A stretch of 64,000 nt of DNA from an uncultured Lachnospiraceae bacterium (GTDB lineage: Bacteria; Bacillota; Clostridia; Lachnospirales; Lachnospiraceae). The translations under genes were made by a program, and so were the position numbers. Shown here in pieces: positions 34,699-43,072 of this stretch. The stretch's first letter is position 1, and every line of letters starts with the position of its first letter. The notes under the pieces were generated by a model. That model saw only the letters and a list, made by a program, of their open reading frames with translations. It did not search any database and was not told where the DNA came from. The stretch lies in assembly GCA_947565425.1 (NCBI GenBank), contig CANOFW010000005.1, positions 62,001-126,000 of the forward strand. The letters are read 5' to 3'.

Positions 34699-36276
34699 AT
34701 GCGGAGCAGTGGAGTTTTGATGCACATTTCTTCTTTGCCTTCCCCCTATGGAATTGGAACCATGGGGGCGCAGGCCAGGGAGTTTGTTGATTTTCTTGTA
34801 AAGGCAGGGCAGCAGTTCTGGCAGGTTCTGCCGATTTGCCCGACCAGTTATGGGGATTCCCCCTACCAGTCATTTTCTAGTTTTGCCGGAAATCCCTATT
34901 TTATTGATTTGGAAATTCTTTGTGAGCAGGGTCTTTTGAATGTCAAGGAATGTAAATCCTATAAATGGGGCAAGCGCGTGACGCGAGTAGATTATGAGAT
35001 GCTTCATAAGAGCCGCTATCCGCTGTTACATAAAGCATTCGCACGGTTTCAGAAGAAAATTCCTGAGGATTATGTACCGTTTTGTGAGGAGCAGGCGGAC
35101 TGGCTTGAGGACTATGCGTTGTTTATGGCTTTGAAAGATTCACATGACGGGGAATCATGGAGCAAGTGGGATGTGGGACTTAAACGGCGTGAAAAGGATG
35201 CGCTGGTATCGACAAAGAAGAAGCTGGCGGAGGAAATCGAGTTCTGGAAAATGGTACAATATTTGTTTTATAGCCAGTGGAGTGCATTGAAAACGTATGC
35301 CAATGAAAAGGGAATCCGCTTGATTGGCGATGTGCCGATTTATGTTGCGCTGGATAGCGCCGATGTATGGGCGGAACCCGAGCAGTTTTATCTTGGTAAG
35401 AATTTACAGCCTATTGACGTGGCGGGATGTCCGCCGGACGCATTTTCGGAGGATGGTCAGCTCTGGGGCAATCCGTTGTTTCGCTGGGATGTGATGAAAA
35501 AAGATGGTTATCGTTGGTGGATTCGCCGCATGGAGAAGACGTCAAAGTTGTTTGACGTTATACGTATCGACCATTTCCGTGGCTTTGAATCCTACTATGC
35601 GATTCCTTTTGGAGAGAAGACGGCGAGAAAAGGCGAGTGGCGCAAAGGTCCGGGGCTTGATCTGTTTCATGCGATTGAGAAAGAGCTTGGAAATCTTGCG
35701 ATTATTGCGGAGGATTTGGGCTTTCTCACGAAGTCTGTGCGTAAGATGCTTGCCGATTCCGGTTATCCGGGCATGAAACTCTTACAATTTGCCTTTGACG
35801 TCAGGGAGGATGGAGATTATCTTCCCCATAATTTCACCCAAAATTCCGTTGCCTATGCGGGAACCCATGACAATGACACCATCCTGGGCTGGTTGCAGGA
35901 AGCGTCTACAGATTGCGTTGCTTTTGCCAAAGAGTATTTGAAGCTCGACCAGGCGGAAGGATATCATTGGGGCATTATGCGCGGTGTGTGGTCCTCGGTC
36001 AGCGATACGGCAATCGTCACTATGCAGGATCTTCTGGGGATTGGCAGCGAAGGCAGGATGAATACACCGTCTACTTTGGGCGGTAATTGGATGTGGCGGA
36101 TGCGCCCGGATGCTATTGATGACACCTTAGCGGAGAAAATTCGTAGCCAGGTGGAGTTGTATGGCAGACTGCCGAAGGAACCGGAGGACGAAAAAGAGGA
36201 ATCTGTAAAGGCGTCTGGGGAAGATACAAGCGAGAAGCTGTTGAAAGAGCAGGAAAAAGAAGAGCCAAAGGATTAA
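34699..36276 (+). CDS. malQ: 4-alpha-glucanotransferase
   Basis: A 525-residue GH77 amylomaltase that transfers alpha-1,4-glucan chains between maltodextrins and releases glucose. Family motifs are visible: SSLPSPYGIGTMG at the start, FWQVLPICPTSYGDSPYQSFS, RLIGDVPIYVALDSADVW, VIRIDHFRGFESYYAIP with the catalytic aspartate, IAEDLGFLT and YAGTHDNDTILGW. Beyond the normal end (near residue 490) it has an extra acidic, lysine-glutamate tail of about 35 residues of unknown role. The start follows AGGAGGT. Its place behind the importer genes supports maltodextrin uptake and breakdown. Confidence 0.96.
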   Translation: MRSSGVLMHISSLPSPYGIGTMGAQAREFVDFLVKAGQQFWQVLPICPTSYGDSPYQSFSSFAGNPYFIDLEILCEQGLLNVKECKSYKWGKRVTRVDYEMLHKSRYPLLHKAFARFQKKIPEDYVPFCEEQADWLEDYALFMALKDSHDGESWSKWDVGLKRREKDALVSTKKKLAEEIEFWKMVQYLFYSQWSALKTYANEKGIRLIGDVPIYVALDSADVWAEPEQFYLGKNLQPIDVAGCPPDAFSEDGQLWGNPLFRWDVMKKDGYRWWIRRMEKTSKLFDVIRIDHFRGFESYYAIPFGEKTARKGEWRKGPGLDLFHAIEKELGNLAIIAEDLGFLTKSVRKMLADSGYPGMKLLQFAFDVREDGDYLPHNFTQNSVAYAGTHDNDTILGWLQEASTDCVAFAKEYLKLDQAEGYHWGIMRGVWSSVSDTAIVTMQDLLGIGSEGRMNTPSTLGGNWMWRMRPDAIDDTLAEKIRSQVELYGRLPKEPEDEKEESVKASGEDTSEKLLKEQEKEEPKD

Positions 36277-36310
36277 TTTACTTCTGTAAGTGAGAGCTTT
36301 GAAAATATTT

Positions 36311-36342
36311 GCCGCAAGGTTCAAAATGGGGAACCTTGCGGC
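36311..36342 (+). terminator. Hairpin terminator after malQ
   Basis: Perfect 12-base arms GCCGCAAGGTTC and GAACCTTGCGGC with an 8-base loop, followed by a TTTCTG tail. Confidence 0.75.
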
Positions 36343-36387
36343 TTTCTGCTGCATCTGATATTATTTTTACATTTTATCGAAATTTAC

Positions 36388-36413
36388 TGTAACCTTTCGC
36401 GATATAATACGGC
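36388..36413 (+). promoter_or_regulatory. ECF-type promoter of the first sigma gene
   Basis: TGTAAC (36388-36393), a 16-base spacer and CGGC (36410-36413) resemble the TGAAAC-N16-CGTA layout of Bacillus ECF promoters. It is about 48 bases ahead of the sigma gene, consistent with self-activation. A similar element precedes the second sigma gene. Confidence 0.4.
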
Positions 36414-36460
36414 TTATAAGATGAACAGCCAAAGAGTTAATTGACTTAAGGAGGGATAGC

Positions 36461-37015
36461 GTGGAAGATACGGAAATCATTGACTTATTTTGGAATCGGG
36501 ATGAAACTGCAATACAGGAATTGAGCAGTAAATATTCCAGTTACTGTTATAAAATTGCCTGGAATCTGTTGGAAAATCACGAAGATGCACAGGAATGCCT
36601 GAACGATACATGGTATGCCGCCTGGAATCGTATGCCGCCCCACAGACCTGTGGTATTGTCAGCGTTTGTGGGAAAAATTGCGAGAGGATTTGCGATAGAC
36701 TTTTTCCGAAAAAAATATGCAAATAAGCGGGCAGAGAGCAGAAGAAAAGACGTCTGCGGCGAGATGGACGAGCTGAGTTTTTCTTATACCGTGGAGGAAC
36801 AGATGGCGGAGAAGGAGTTACTAGAGGCAATTGAGAAATTTTTGTGGAAACTGAGAGAGACGGATCGCGATATTTTTATCCGACGCTATTGGTATCTGGA
36901 TTCTATAAAAGAAATTGCCAAAAGGCATGGCGTAACGGAGGGCTGCATTAAAACCAATCTGTGTAGAAACCGCAAAAAGCTATATCGTATATTGAAACAG
37001 GAGGTGTTGGCGTGA
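36461..37015 (+). CDS. ECF-type RNA polymerase sigma-70 factor (first copy)
   Basis: A 184-residue sigma-70 family protein. Region 2 spans about residues 20 to 95 (NLLENHEDAQECLNDTWYAAWN and KIARGFAIDFFRKKYANKRAE), and region 4 about residues 120 to 180 (RETDRDIFIRRYWYLDSIKEIAKRHGVTEGCIKTNLCRNRKKL) with a helix-turn-helix. Such factors direct RNA polymerase to stress or envelope promoters when released from an anti-sigma partner. The start is a GTG with AAGGAGGG upstream. The DUF4179 gene begins in the last four bases (GTGA), so the two are coupled and the next protein is the likely anti-sigma factor. Confidence 0.9.
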   Translation: MEDTEIIDLFWNRDETAIQELSSKYSSYCYKIAWNLLENHEDAQECLNDTWYAAWNRMPPHRPVVLSAFVGKIARGFAIDFFRKKYANKRAESRRKDVCGEMDELSFSYTVEEQMAEKELLEAIEKFLWKLRETDRDIFIRRYWYLDSIKEIAKRHGVTEGCIKTNLCRNRKKLYRILKQEVLA

Positions 37016-38949
37016 AGAAAGAATTTGATTTTGCAAAAGAATTTGCGGAAATTGATGAAAAACTTGTGGAAGAGGCAGGTAAGGAGTGGAAGAGGCCAAG
37101 GTATTACATTTTTCAGTTCTATAGTCGGAAGATTGCCAGTGTAGCAATCATTGTCATTCTTTGCCTTGTGGCATTGAGCAATTCCAGCGTGCAGGCTTCC
37201 GTAAGGGAATTTACGACCAAAATAGGCGAGGCGTTTGGATTTACAAAGGATTTGTCATCCTATGCGGAGATCGTGAATCAGACACAGACAGTAAATGGGA
37301 TTTCTCTGACTTTGAAAGAAGTCATTATAGATGATCGGGTCTTAATGGTATCGTTACATACGCAGGCGGAGCAAGAACAGCTGGCTTTATGGATTAATGA
37401 GGAAAAAACATGGATTAATGGGCAGAAACATATGACATATGAGAGCCTGGAGACAGCGGGAAATGACGTCGATATCTTTGAGCCAAGCCGGGATGCGGTC
37501 TTGGTACAGATTTATGAAGACCAGATTCTGCCGGAAGGCGAAGTCAAGGTCCACCTTGTGCTGGAAGCGGGAGAGATAAACATGGGACTAGAAGAAGGAC
37601 TGGCAGAGTTTGTTTATGATTTTGTCATTTCAGCGGAGGAATTGAAGGAAAAAACAGTCAGGCAGGATTTGCATGTGACGATTGGCGAACCAGGCGTGAA
37701 CAAACGGAATCTGACGATAAAGGAACTGAGGATGAATGATCTGTATTGCAGAATGACTGTGACAGGCATTACCAGGGATGATGATTGGGCGAATCAGTAT
37801 GACTTGAAGTTACAGGGAAAAGACAGCCTGGGGAATCCGGTTACGCTGACCGGAGGAAGGTTTATTTCCGATAATGAAATGCTTTTTGTAACGGATTTCT
37901 TTGGCGATTATGAAAGTGGTGGAGATAACGGCGAAGATACGCTTCAGATGTCTGTCCCGGATAAAGAGTGTGATTATCTGGATTTACAGCTTTATGAGCG
38001 CAAGATGATCCTGGATGGCGGGGCGGAAATTGTGGACGAAGAGGGAGTATGCGAGGTGCAGGAATCGGGAGAGGTACAAGAAGTTTATGCGCAAAAAGAC
38101 AACTATGGCTGGGAACCGGTGGGAGAACCGTTCCGTATCTCTGTAACGCAAAAGCCCCTTGCGCAGAATAAAGAGGAGATTAACTTAGAAGAAACAGAGG
38201 CGGCGAAGGTTCCAGTTTCCACAGAATATATGGTTTATGAAGATGAGATTCTATACCGCGATTTACAACCGGATCAGGTGTGTATCAGGGTGGAGCCTTC
38301 CGGGATCAGGGAAAATTTGTATTATTATTACATTCCCACAGGCGAAGCGCAGGAGAAATTGAAATCATTCATGGATGGTTTGGCAGATGATTGGCAGAAA
38401 CATGAAATGCGTTGGCAGGGCATGAAAGAAGCGGGATATGTGATATGCTATCAGGGCAGGGAATATACGGTTTTTGAGGGCGGCTATCTCTATGCGACGG
38501 AAATTGATGATGAACGCGGTTCGCTGGAATTGTTGATGCAAGAGAAAGAAATCTGCGATTTTACGCAGCAGCTTTTATCGGAGCATCTTGCCTATGAGCC
38601 AGTGGATATCACACAGATAAAAGACATTGTATCGGCAAAGTTAAGTGTTTGTAATATTGCTACAAATGGGAAGTTTTATAGTCAGACGATAACGGATCAG
38701 ACGACCTTGGCGCTATTTGAAGACTGGTTCCAAAATGCAACGTATAGTTATGGCGGGGCTGATTGCGGCAATAATCTTTCCTGCCTGGAATTTACGCTTG
38801 CCAATGGGGAAATTGTAAAATTATCAGTTGCAACAGACAGTTGCCCTATTTTTGGTATCAATGGTGTTTACTATGATTACAGGCCCGAGCCGGATGCGGA
38901 TAATTCTAAGTTCTGGGAGTGTTTTGATGAAATACTCTGGGATTTGTAA
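37012..38949 (+). CDS. DUF4179 membrane protein, putative anti-sigma factor (first copy)
   Basis: A 645-residue protein with a short cytosolic N-terminus, one membrane helix at about residues 41 to 60 (IASVAIIVILCLVALSNSSV) and a large extracellular part. The DUF4179 domain lies at about residues 65 to 150. It is encoded right after an ECF sigma factor, overlapping by four bases, which is the usual arrangement of sigma and anti-sigma genes; function as anti-sigma is inferred. The outer part of more than 550 residues is much longer than the second copy of this window and ends in a Cys-containing region (GGADCGNNLSCLEF). The start is a GTG. The signal it senses is unknown. Confidence 0.75.
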   Translation: MKKEFDFAKEFAEIDEKLVEEAGKEWKRPRYYIFQFYSRKIASVAIIVILCLVALSNSSVQASVREFTTKIGEAFGFTKDLSSYAEIVNQTQTVNGISLTLKEVIIDDRVLMVSLHTQAEQEQLALWINEEKTWINGQKHMTYESLETAGNDVDIFEPSRDAVLVQIYEDQILPEGEVKVHLVLEAGEINMGLEEGLAEFVYDFVISAEELKEKTVRQDLHVTIGEPGVNKRNLTIKELRMNDLYCRMTVTGITRDDDWANQYDLKLQGKDSLGNPVTLTGGRFISDNEMLFVTDFFGDYESGGDNGEDTLQMSVPDKECDYLDLQLYERKMILDGGAEIVDEEGVCEVQESGEVQEVYAQKDNYGWEPVGEPFRISVTQKPLAQNKEEINLEETEAAKVPVSTEYMVYEDEILYRDLQPDQVCIRVEPSGIRENLYYYYIPTGEAQEKLKSFMDGLADDWQKHEMRWQGMKEAGYVICYQGREYTVFEGGYLYATEIDDERGSLELLMQEKEICDFTQQLLSEHLAYEPVDITQIKDIVSAKLSVCNIATNGKFYSQTITDQTTLALFEDWFQNATYSYGGADCGNNLSCLEFTLANGEIVKLSVATDSCPIFGINGVYYDYRPEPDADNSKFWECFDEILWDL

Positions 38950-39123
38950 TAGATACGCAAACCTTGTATGTTAAGGGATAACAATAAGGAGGGCAAAATT
39001 AGAAGAGCGCTAATCAAAATCGAAAACCTACAGTTTGAAAGTCAGGTAAGAGCCGATTACTGATACGACCATTCTATGGCTTTAAGGAAATGCGAGGTGA
39101 AACAAAATAATAAAGATTTAGGA

Positions 39124-39189
39124 AGGACTAAATTGGCTCTCAAAACGGATATTCTGTTTGTGCATTGCTAATTTGGTCCTGCTTTTTTT
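39124..39189 (+). terminator. Terminator of the first sigma/DUF4179 unit
   Basis: AGGACTAAATT (39124-39134) pairs with AATTTGGTCCT (39170-39180) with one wobble, followed by TTTTTTT. The 263 bases from 38950 to 39212 contain this hairpin and no credible gene. Confidence 0.7.
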
Positions 39190-39212
39190 GTTTTGAAAAG
39201 GAGGATTTACAG

Positions 39213-39305
39213 ATGTGTTTTACAATGAGGGAGCTAGTAGAGTTCTTAGACGGGCCGGTGAAGTTAGTCAGTCAAGGCACAGGGTGCTTGACAGGCATAC
39301 AGTGA
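39213..39305 (+). CDS. Short frame, 30 residues, possibly the broken start of a lost gene
   Basis: A frame beginning MCFTMRELVEFLDGPVKL with an excellent AAAAGGAGG site 8 bases upstream. It stops after 30 codons and is followed 48 bases on by the hsdR-like remnant. The strong ribosome site but short reading frame suggests a gene cut by deletion or frameshift. I do not recognise the sequence. Confidence 0.3.
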   Translation: MCFTMRELVEFLDGPVKLVSQGTGCLTGIQ

Positions 39306-39353
39306 AGTATTTTGTAAGCTGTGTGGGATTTTGGACAGGCGGGGGTGGAATTG

Positions 39354-39701
39354 ATGGATGGCAATCTATACCTAGAAGACAACATAAGCAAGAAACCAGC
39401 TTTAGAATTATTACCAAAAATGGGTTATACATATCTAACGCCGGAAGAATGTAATTTACAGCGTGGGAGTAAATATAAAGTATTGCTCAAGGGCATTTTA
39501 CGCAACCAGCTTCGCAGAATGAATCGCTTTAAATTTGGCGGAATAGAGCAGGAGTTTTCTTCAGCTAACATAGAGAGGGCTATCGAGGATTTAGATGAAC
39601 CGTTAACAGACGGGCTCATAAAAACCAGTGAGAAAATATACGATGCACTCATGTTAGACAAGAGCTATCAGGAAAACAATATTGTACATCTTATCTCATA
39701 G
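39354..39701 (+). pseudogene. Remnant of type I restriction enzyme subunit R (hsdR)
   Basis: A frame of 115 residues that matches the extreme N-terminus of type I restriction HsdR proteins. The diagnostic part is YTYLTPEECNLQRGSKY, then FSSANIERAIEDLDEP, TDGLIKTSEKIYDALML and KSYQE. HsdR is normally about 900 to 1050 residues, and here the homology ends at residue about 108 with NNIVHLIS and a stop. No helicase domain, HsdM or HsdS follows. It has its own GGGGGTGG site, so the ATG at 39354 may be the original start. It is most likely the scar of a lost restriction-modification locus. Confidence 0.75.
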
Positions 39702-39753
39702 GTGTCATCAAAAGAGAGAAATCCGGATTCTGATAGCGAAGTTATGTGGAAAC

Positions 39754-39809
39754 TTGACAGATGATCGAAAAATGTCTATAATAAAACAAACGTTGCAAAA
39801 CAAATGTTT
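39754..39809 (+). promoter_or_regulatory. Consensus promoter and candidate operator of the TetR-ABC operon
   Basis: TTGACA (39754-39759), exactly 17 bases, and TATAAT (39777-39782) form a perfect sigma-A promoter. Right behind it is a direct repeat, AAAACAAACGTT and AAAACAAATGTT (39783-39794 and 39797-39808), which also contains an imperfect inverted repeat AAACGTTGC/CAAATGTTT. It covers the transcript start and is the likely TetR-type operator for self-repression. Confidence 0.65.
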
Positions 39810-39826
39810 TAAAAAGGAGATTTCGT

Positions 39827-40414
39827 ATGCCGCCAAAAGCAAAGTTTACAAGGGAAGAAATTATTAAGGCTGCTTTGGAAATTGTCAGGGAAGATGGATT
39901 TGACGCCTTGACAGCGCGGACGTTAGGAGCGAAGCTTGGCAGTTCTGCCAGACCGATTTTTACGGTTTTTCCCAGCATGGAGGAGGTCTGCCGGGAGGTT
40001 GTGGAAGCAGCAAGGGCATTGTATGCCGAGTATGTGGACAGAGGGCTGGGGCAGACAAAAATCCCCGCTTTTAAGGGTGTGGGTGTGGAGTATGTAAAGT
40101 TTGCGCTCGCAGAACCGAAGCTGTTTCAAGTATTATTTATGTCGCAGCAGCCTCAGAAGCCGGCAGTTGGGGACATTTTGCAAGTCATTGAGGAACATTA
40201 TCAGCAGATTGTGGCCTCCATTCAGGATGAGTATGATTTGAGTCGGGAAGAGGCAGTGTGGATGTATCGTCATCTGTGGATTTATACGCATGGAATTGCC
40301 GTTCTTTGTGTGACAAATATGTGTACATTTACGCGGGAAGATATGGCAAAGATGATGTCGGAGATTTTCGATGCAGTGCTAAAAAAACTCAAGGAAGGTG
40401 AAAAGAATGATTGA
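39827..40414 (+). CDS. TetR/AcrR family transcriptional regulator
   Basis: A 195-residue repressor. The N-terminal helix-turn-helix lies at residues 8 to 55 (FTREEIIKAALEIVREDGFDALTARTLGAKLGSSARPIFTVFP), where the usual YYYF before the recognition helix end is SARPIFTVFPS. The C-terminal part (about 70 to 190) is the ligand and dimer domain. It overlaps the ATPase gene by 8 bases, so it most likely controls the export or stress operon that it begins. The promoter upstream has a repeat that may be its own operator. The inducer is unknown. Confidence 0.9.
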   Translation: MPPKAKFTREEIIKAALEIVREDGFDALTARTLGAKLGSSARPIFTVFPSMEEVCREVVEAARALYAEYVDRGLGQTKIPAFKGVGVEYVKFALAEPKLFQVLFMSQQPQKPAVGDILQVIEEHYQQIVASIQDEYDLSREEAVWMYRHLWIYTHGIAVLCVTNMCTFTREDMAKMMSEIFDAVLKKLKEGEKND

Positions 40415-41099
40415 GGTGAAAGATGTCACAAAGTCTTACGGAAACAAGGATAATAAACTTCCAGTATTAAAAGGTATCACGGCAAAGATTGCAGATGGTG
40501 ATTTTGTTGTAATATTGGGAGCTTCCGGTTCGGGCAAGTCTACATTTTTAAATGTGATTTCAGGGTTGGAGCAGCCGGACAGTGGGAGCGTTACTTATGA
40601 TGGCAGAGATATCACGAAATTGTCAGACAGTGCCTTGACCTCTTTCCGCAAAGACACGGTCGGTTTCATTTTTCAGCAATATTACCTTCTGCCGAATATG
40701 ACGGTGGAAAAGAATGTGCGCATGGGGGCAGATCTTGCCGGTAAGTCGGATTACCATGAAATTATAAAAGCTGTGGGGTTGGAAGGAAAGTTGAAAAAGT
40801 ATCCGAGTGAGCTCTCAGGCGGTGAACAGCAGCGGGTATCTATTGCCAGGGCGCTGGCCAAAAAGCCGAACGTACTTTTTTTGGACGAACCGACAGGCGC
40901 CTTGGATGAGGAGACGGGACGTCAGGTGCTTGCGTATATCAGCGCTTTGCAGAAGGAACACCGATTTACGATGGTGATGGTAACGCACAACCAGAACATT
41001 GCACGCATGGCGAATACAGTTATTCAGATGAATAGCGGAAGGATTGTGCAAATTGACACGAATGAAACGCCGGAAACGGCTTATGAGATTGGATGGTGA
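40407..41099 (+). CDS. ABC transporter ATP-binding protein (MacB/LolD type)
   Basis: A 230-residue ATPase of the class that works with FtsX-like permeases. Walker A is GASGSGKST, the Q-loop [13 protein letters not shown], the signature [16 protein letters not shown], Walker [17 protein letters not shown] and the switch VMVTHNQN. The start at 40407 follows AAGGAAGGTG; a GTG at 40398 is part of that site. It overlaps the TetR gene by 8 bases, and the permease gene begins 5 bases after its stop, so the three form one operon. Such systems export lipids, peptides or antibiotics or transmit envelope signals; substrate unknown. Confidence 0.93.
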   Translation: MIEVKDVTKSYGNKDNKLPVLKGITAKIADGDFVVILGASGSGKSTFLNVISGLEQPDSGSVTYDGRDITKLSDSALTSFRKDTVGFIFQQYYLLPNMTVEKNVRMGADLAGKSDYHEIIKAVGLEGKLKKYPSELSGGEQQRVSIARALAKKPNVLFLDEPTGALDEETGRQVLAYISALQKEHRFTMVMVTHNQNIARMANTVIQMNSGRIVQIDTNETPETAYEIGW

Positions 41100-41103
41100 G
41101 CGT

Positions 41104-42246
41104 ATGGTTGTGGGAATAAAAGATGTGGCAAAGCTTATCGGAATTTCTATTATTTCCTGTTGTGCAGTTCTTGTCTGTTCCTTGTTTTTAAATTATTATC
41201 TGGATATTTTACAGATTGAAAATTTATTGACCTCCGAACAGGCAGTCATATTTTACCATGCGCAGGTATCTACAGCCAAAGTCGTTTGTTCTGTCAGCGG
41301 TGGTTGTCTGTTGCTCACCTCCGTAGTGATGTTGTTTTTTTACATTAAGCATTACATAGATACACACAAAAAAGAATTGGGAATCTTGAAGGCGCTTGGT
41401 TATTCCAATTTAAAAATAGCCAGGAATTTCTGGGTATTTGGCACAGGCGTTTTTCTTGGCGCGACAGTTGGATTTCTGGGGGCCTTCTTATTGATGCCGG
41501 AATTTTATGAGCGGCAAAATGAAGAAGGCATTTTGCCGGAGATTGTGATTTCTTTTCACCCCTCTTTGCCTCTGTATCTGGTAGTCTTGCCGACAATTGC
41601 CTTTGCTATGCTTGCGGTACTGTATGCTTTTTTGAAGCTGAGAAGACCGGTGCTTGCGCTGTTAAAAAATGATTTTCAATCATCAGCGAAGATAAAGAAG
41701 TTCCGGGAAGGCAGGGATTGTCCATTTTTGGAAGATTTGAGAAAGCATACGCTGCGGACGAAAAAAACGCTTGTATTCTTTATCATGTTTGCTTCCTTCT
41801 GTTTCTCCTCCATGACGCAGATGTCTGCAAGCATGAATGAATTGGCAAGTGAGATGATGGGTGTGATGATGCTGTTGATTGGTGTGATTCTCGCGTGTAC
41901 AACGCTTCTGTTGGCAATTACGACTGTCATAAAAGGCAACACAAAGACGATTGCCATGATGCGTGTGTTTGGCTATTCGCAGAAGGAGTGCTGTCGTGCG
42001 TTGCTTGGCGGTTATCGTCCAATGTCGTATATTGGTTTTGCCTTGGGGACAGTATATCAGTATGTACTTTTGAGAATTACGGTTGATATTATTTTCAAGG
42101 ATGTGGAGGGTATGCCTGCATACGAATTTGATTTTCCGGTCATGTTTCTGTCTCTGACATTTTTCCTGATAGTGTATGAAATTGTTATGTATTGTTATGC
42201 GGAACAGATTAAGAAGATTTCTGTGAAGGAGATTATGCTTGAGTGA
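41104..42246 (+). CDS. FtsX-like ABC transporter permease
   Basis: A 380-residue membrane protein with about eight hydrophobic segments. It contains two copies of a four-helix FtsX-type unit, seen in KKELGILKALGYSNLKIARNFWVFGTG and in TKTIAMMRVFGYSQKECCRALLGGY. It lacks the large extracellular domain found in MacB or LolC-type permeases. The frame extends upstream to 41044, but the start at 41104 is preferred because it has GGTGAG before it and directly follows the ATPase stop. It is the membrane partner of that ATPase. A terminator follows about 70 bases after the stop. Confidence 0.85.
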   Translation: MVVGIKDVAKLIGISIISCCAVLVCSLFLNYYLDILQIENLLTSEQAVIFYHAQVSTAKVVCSVSGGCLLLTSVVMLFFYIKHYIDTHKKELGILKALGYSNLKIARNFWVFGTGVFLGATVGFLGAFLLMPEFYERQNEEGILPEIVISFHPSLPLYLVVLPTIAFAMLAVLYAFLKLRRPVLALLKNDFQSSAKIKKFREGRDCPFLEDLRKHTLRTKKTLVFFIMFASFCFSSMTQMSASMNELASEMMGVMMLLIGVILACTTLLLAITTVIKGNTKTIAMMRVFGYSQKECCRALLGGYRPMSYIGFALGTVYQYVLLRITVDIIFKDVEGMPAYEFDFPVMFLSLTFFLIVYEIVMYCYAEQIKKISVKEIMLE

Positions 42247-42317
42247 CGTTCGGTAAGGATCGTTTCTTCTTTTCTTTCACAGTGGCAGAGCATCTACTAG
42301 GATATTTGTTTCAATAA

Positions 42318-42354
42318 AAATTGGACTGTCAAATTGCGACAGTCTAATTTTTTT
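42318..42354 (+). terminator. Terminator of the TetR-ABC operon
   Basis: AAATTGGACTGTC and GACAGTCTAATTT pair with a 7-base loop, followed by seven T. Confidence 0.8.
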
Positions 42355-42379
42355 GAAACCTTTTGCCAGGTAAGTGTAT
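42354..42379 (+). promoter_or_regulatory. ECF-type promoter of the second sigma gene
   Basis: TGAAAC (42354-42359), 16 bases and GTAT (42376-42379) match the Bacillus-type ECF promoter layout TGAAAC-N16-CGTA. It overlaps the end of the preceding terminator and is about 75 bases ahead of the sigma gene, suggesting self-activation. Confidence 0.4.
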
Positions 42380-42452
42380 CTAATAAGTAGAAACAAGTAA
42401 AGATTCAAATGATAAGAAAGAGCTGACAAGCTGTGGAAAGGGGGCAGAACAT

Positions 42453-42950
42453 ATGCAGACACTCATTGAGAGAGCCGTCCAGGGGGATGTAGAGGCATTT
42501 GTGGAGTTGATGGACAGAAATTCTCTGGCAATGTATAAGGTTGCCCGTGCCATATTAAATAATGATGATGATGCGGCGGACGCGATTCAGAGCACGATTC
42601 TTAGTTGTTTTGAGAAAATAGATACGTTGCAAAAGCAGGAGTATTTCAAGACCTGGCTGATTCGCATTTTAATTAATAACTGCAATCGTGTTTTGCGGCA
42701 TTACAAGCGAGAAAATCTACCCGGAGAAATGCCGGAAACTGTGAAAGTAGACGCATCATTGGCGGAATTTGAATTCAAAGAAATGCTGGCTCTCGTAGAT
42801 GAGAAATATCGCCTGGTTTTGATTTTGTATTATCAGCAAGGGTACAAGATTCCAGAAATCGCAGCGCTTTTGGAGCTGAATGTAAATACGGTAAAGACAA
42901 GGCTTGTGCGGGCCAGAGAACAGATACGTGCGGCGTATCTGCAAAAGTAG
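42453..42950 (+). CDS. ECF-type RNA polymerase sigma-70 factor (second copy)
   Basis: A 165-residue sigma factor. Region 2 is about residues 8 to 80 (DVEAFVELMDRNSLAMYKVARAILNNDDDAADAIQSTILSCFEKI with YFKTWLIRILINNCN), and region 4 about residues 105 to 160 (LVLILYYQQGYKIPEIAALLELNVNTVKTRLVRAREQI), the helix-turn-helix. The start ATG follows GGGGGCAG. It is 122 bases ahead of a second DUF4179 gene, a separate module from the pair 6 kb upstream and only distantly similar to it. Confidence 0.92.
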   Translation: MQTLIERAVQGDVEAFVELMDRNSLAMYKVARAILNNDDDAADAIQSTILSCFEKIDTLQKQEYFKTWLIRILINNCNRVLRHYKRENLPGEMPETVKVDASLAEFEFKEMLALVDEKYRLVLILYYQQGYKIPEIAALLELNVNTVKTRLVRAREQIRAAYLQK

Positions 42951-43022
42951 GGGCTGCACATTTTGAGCAGGGCAGCCAGTACGACAAATATGAAATGATA
43001 GGTAGGCGAGTTTGATAAAGTA

Positions 43023-43057
43023 CTAGTATAACAAAAATTAAATCTTTGATATACTAG
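43023..43057 (+). repeat. Palindromic intergenic repeat, copy 1
   Basis: Arms CTAGTATA (43023-43030) and TATACTAG (43050-43057) enclose 19 bases that begin ACAAAAATTAA. A longer relative is present upstream of alaS at 53425-53467; the shared part CTAGTATAACxAAAATTAA has one mismatch over 19 bases. It sits just before the ribosome site of the DUF4179 gene. Confidence 0.6.
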
Positions 43058-43072
43058 ATAAGGAGGAGGCAA

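Noticed and set aside
33781-34700. Missing ATPase in the sugar importer operon as a sign of deletion
   Set aside because: Sugar importers of this family in Firmicutes commonly share a distant MsmX-like ATPase, and the gene spacing here is tight and undisturbed.
41044-41103. Longer N-terminus for the FtsX permease
   Set aside because: The extra residues overlap the ATPase gene, are highly basic and have no ribosome site; 41104 directly follows the ATPase stop.
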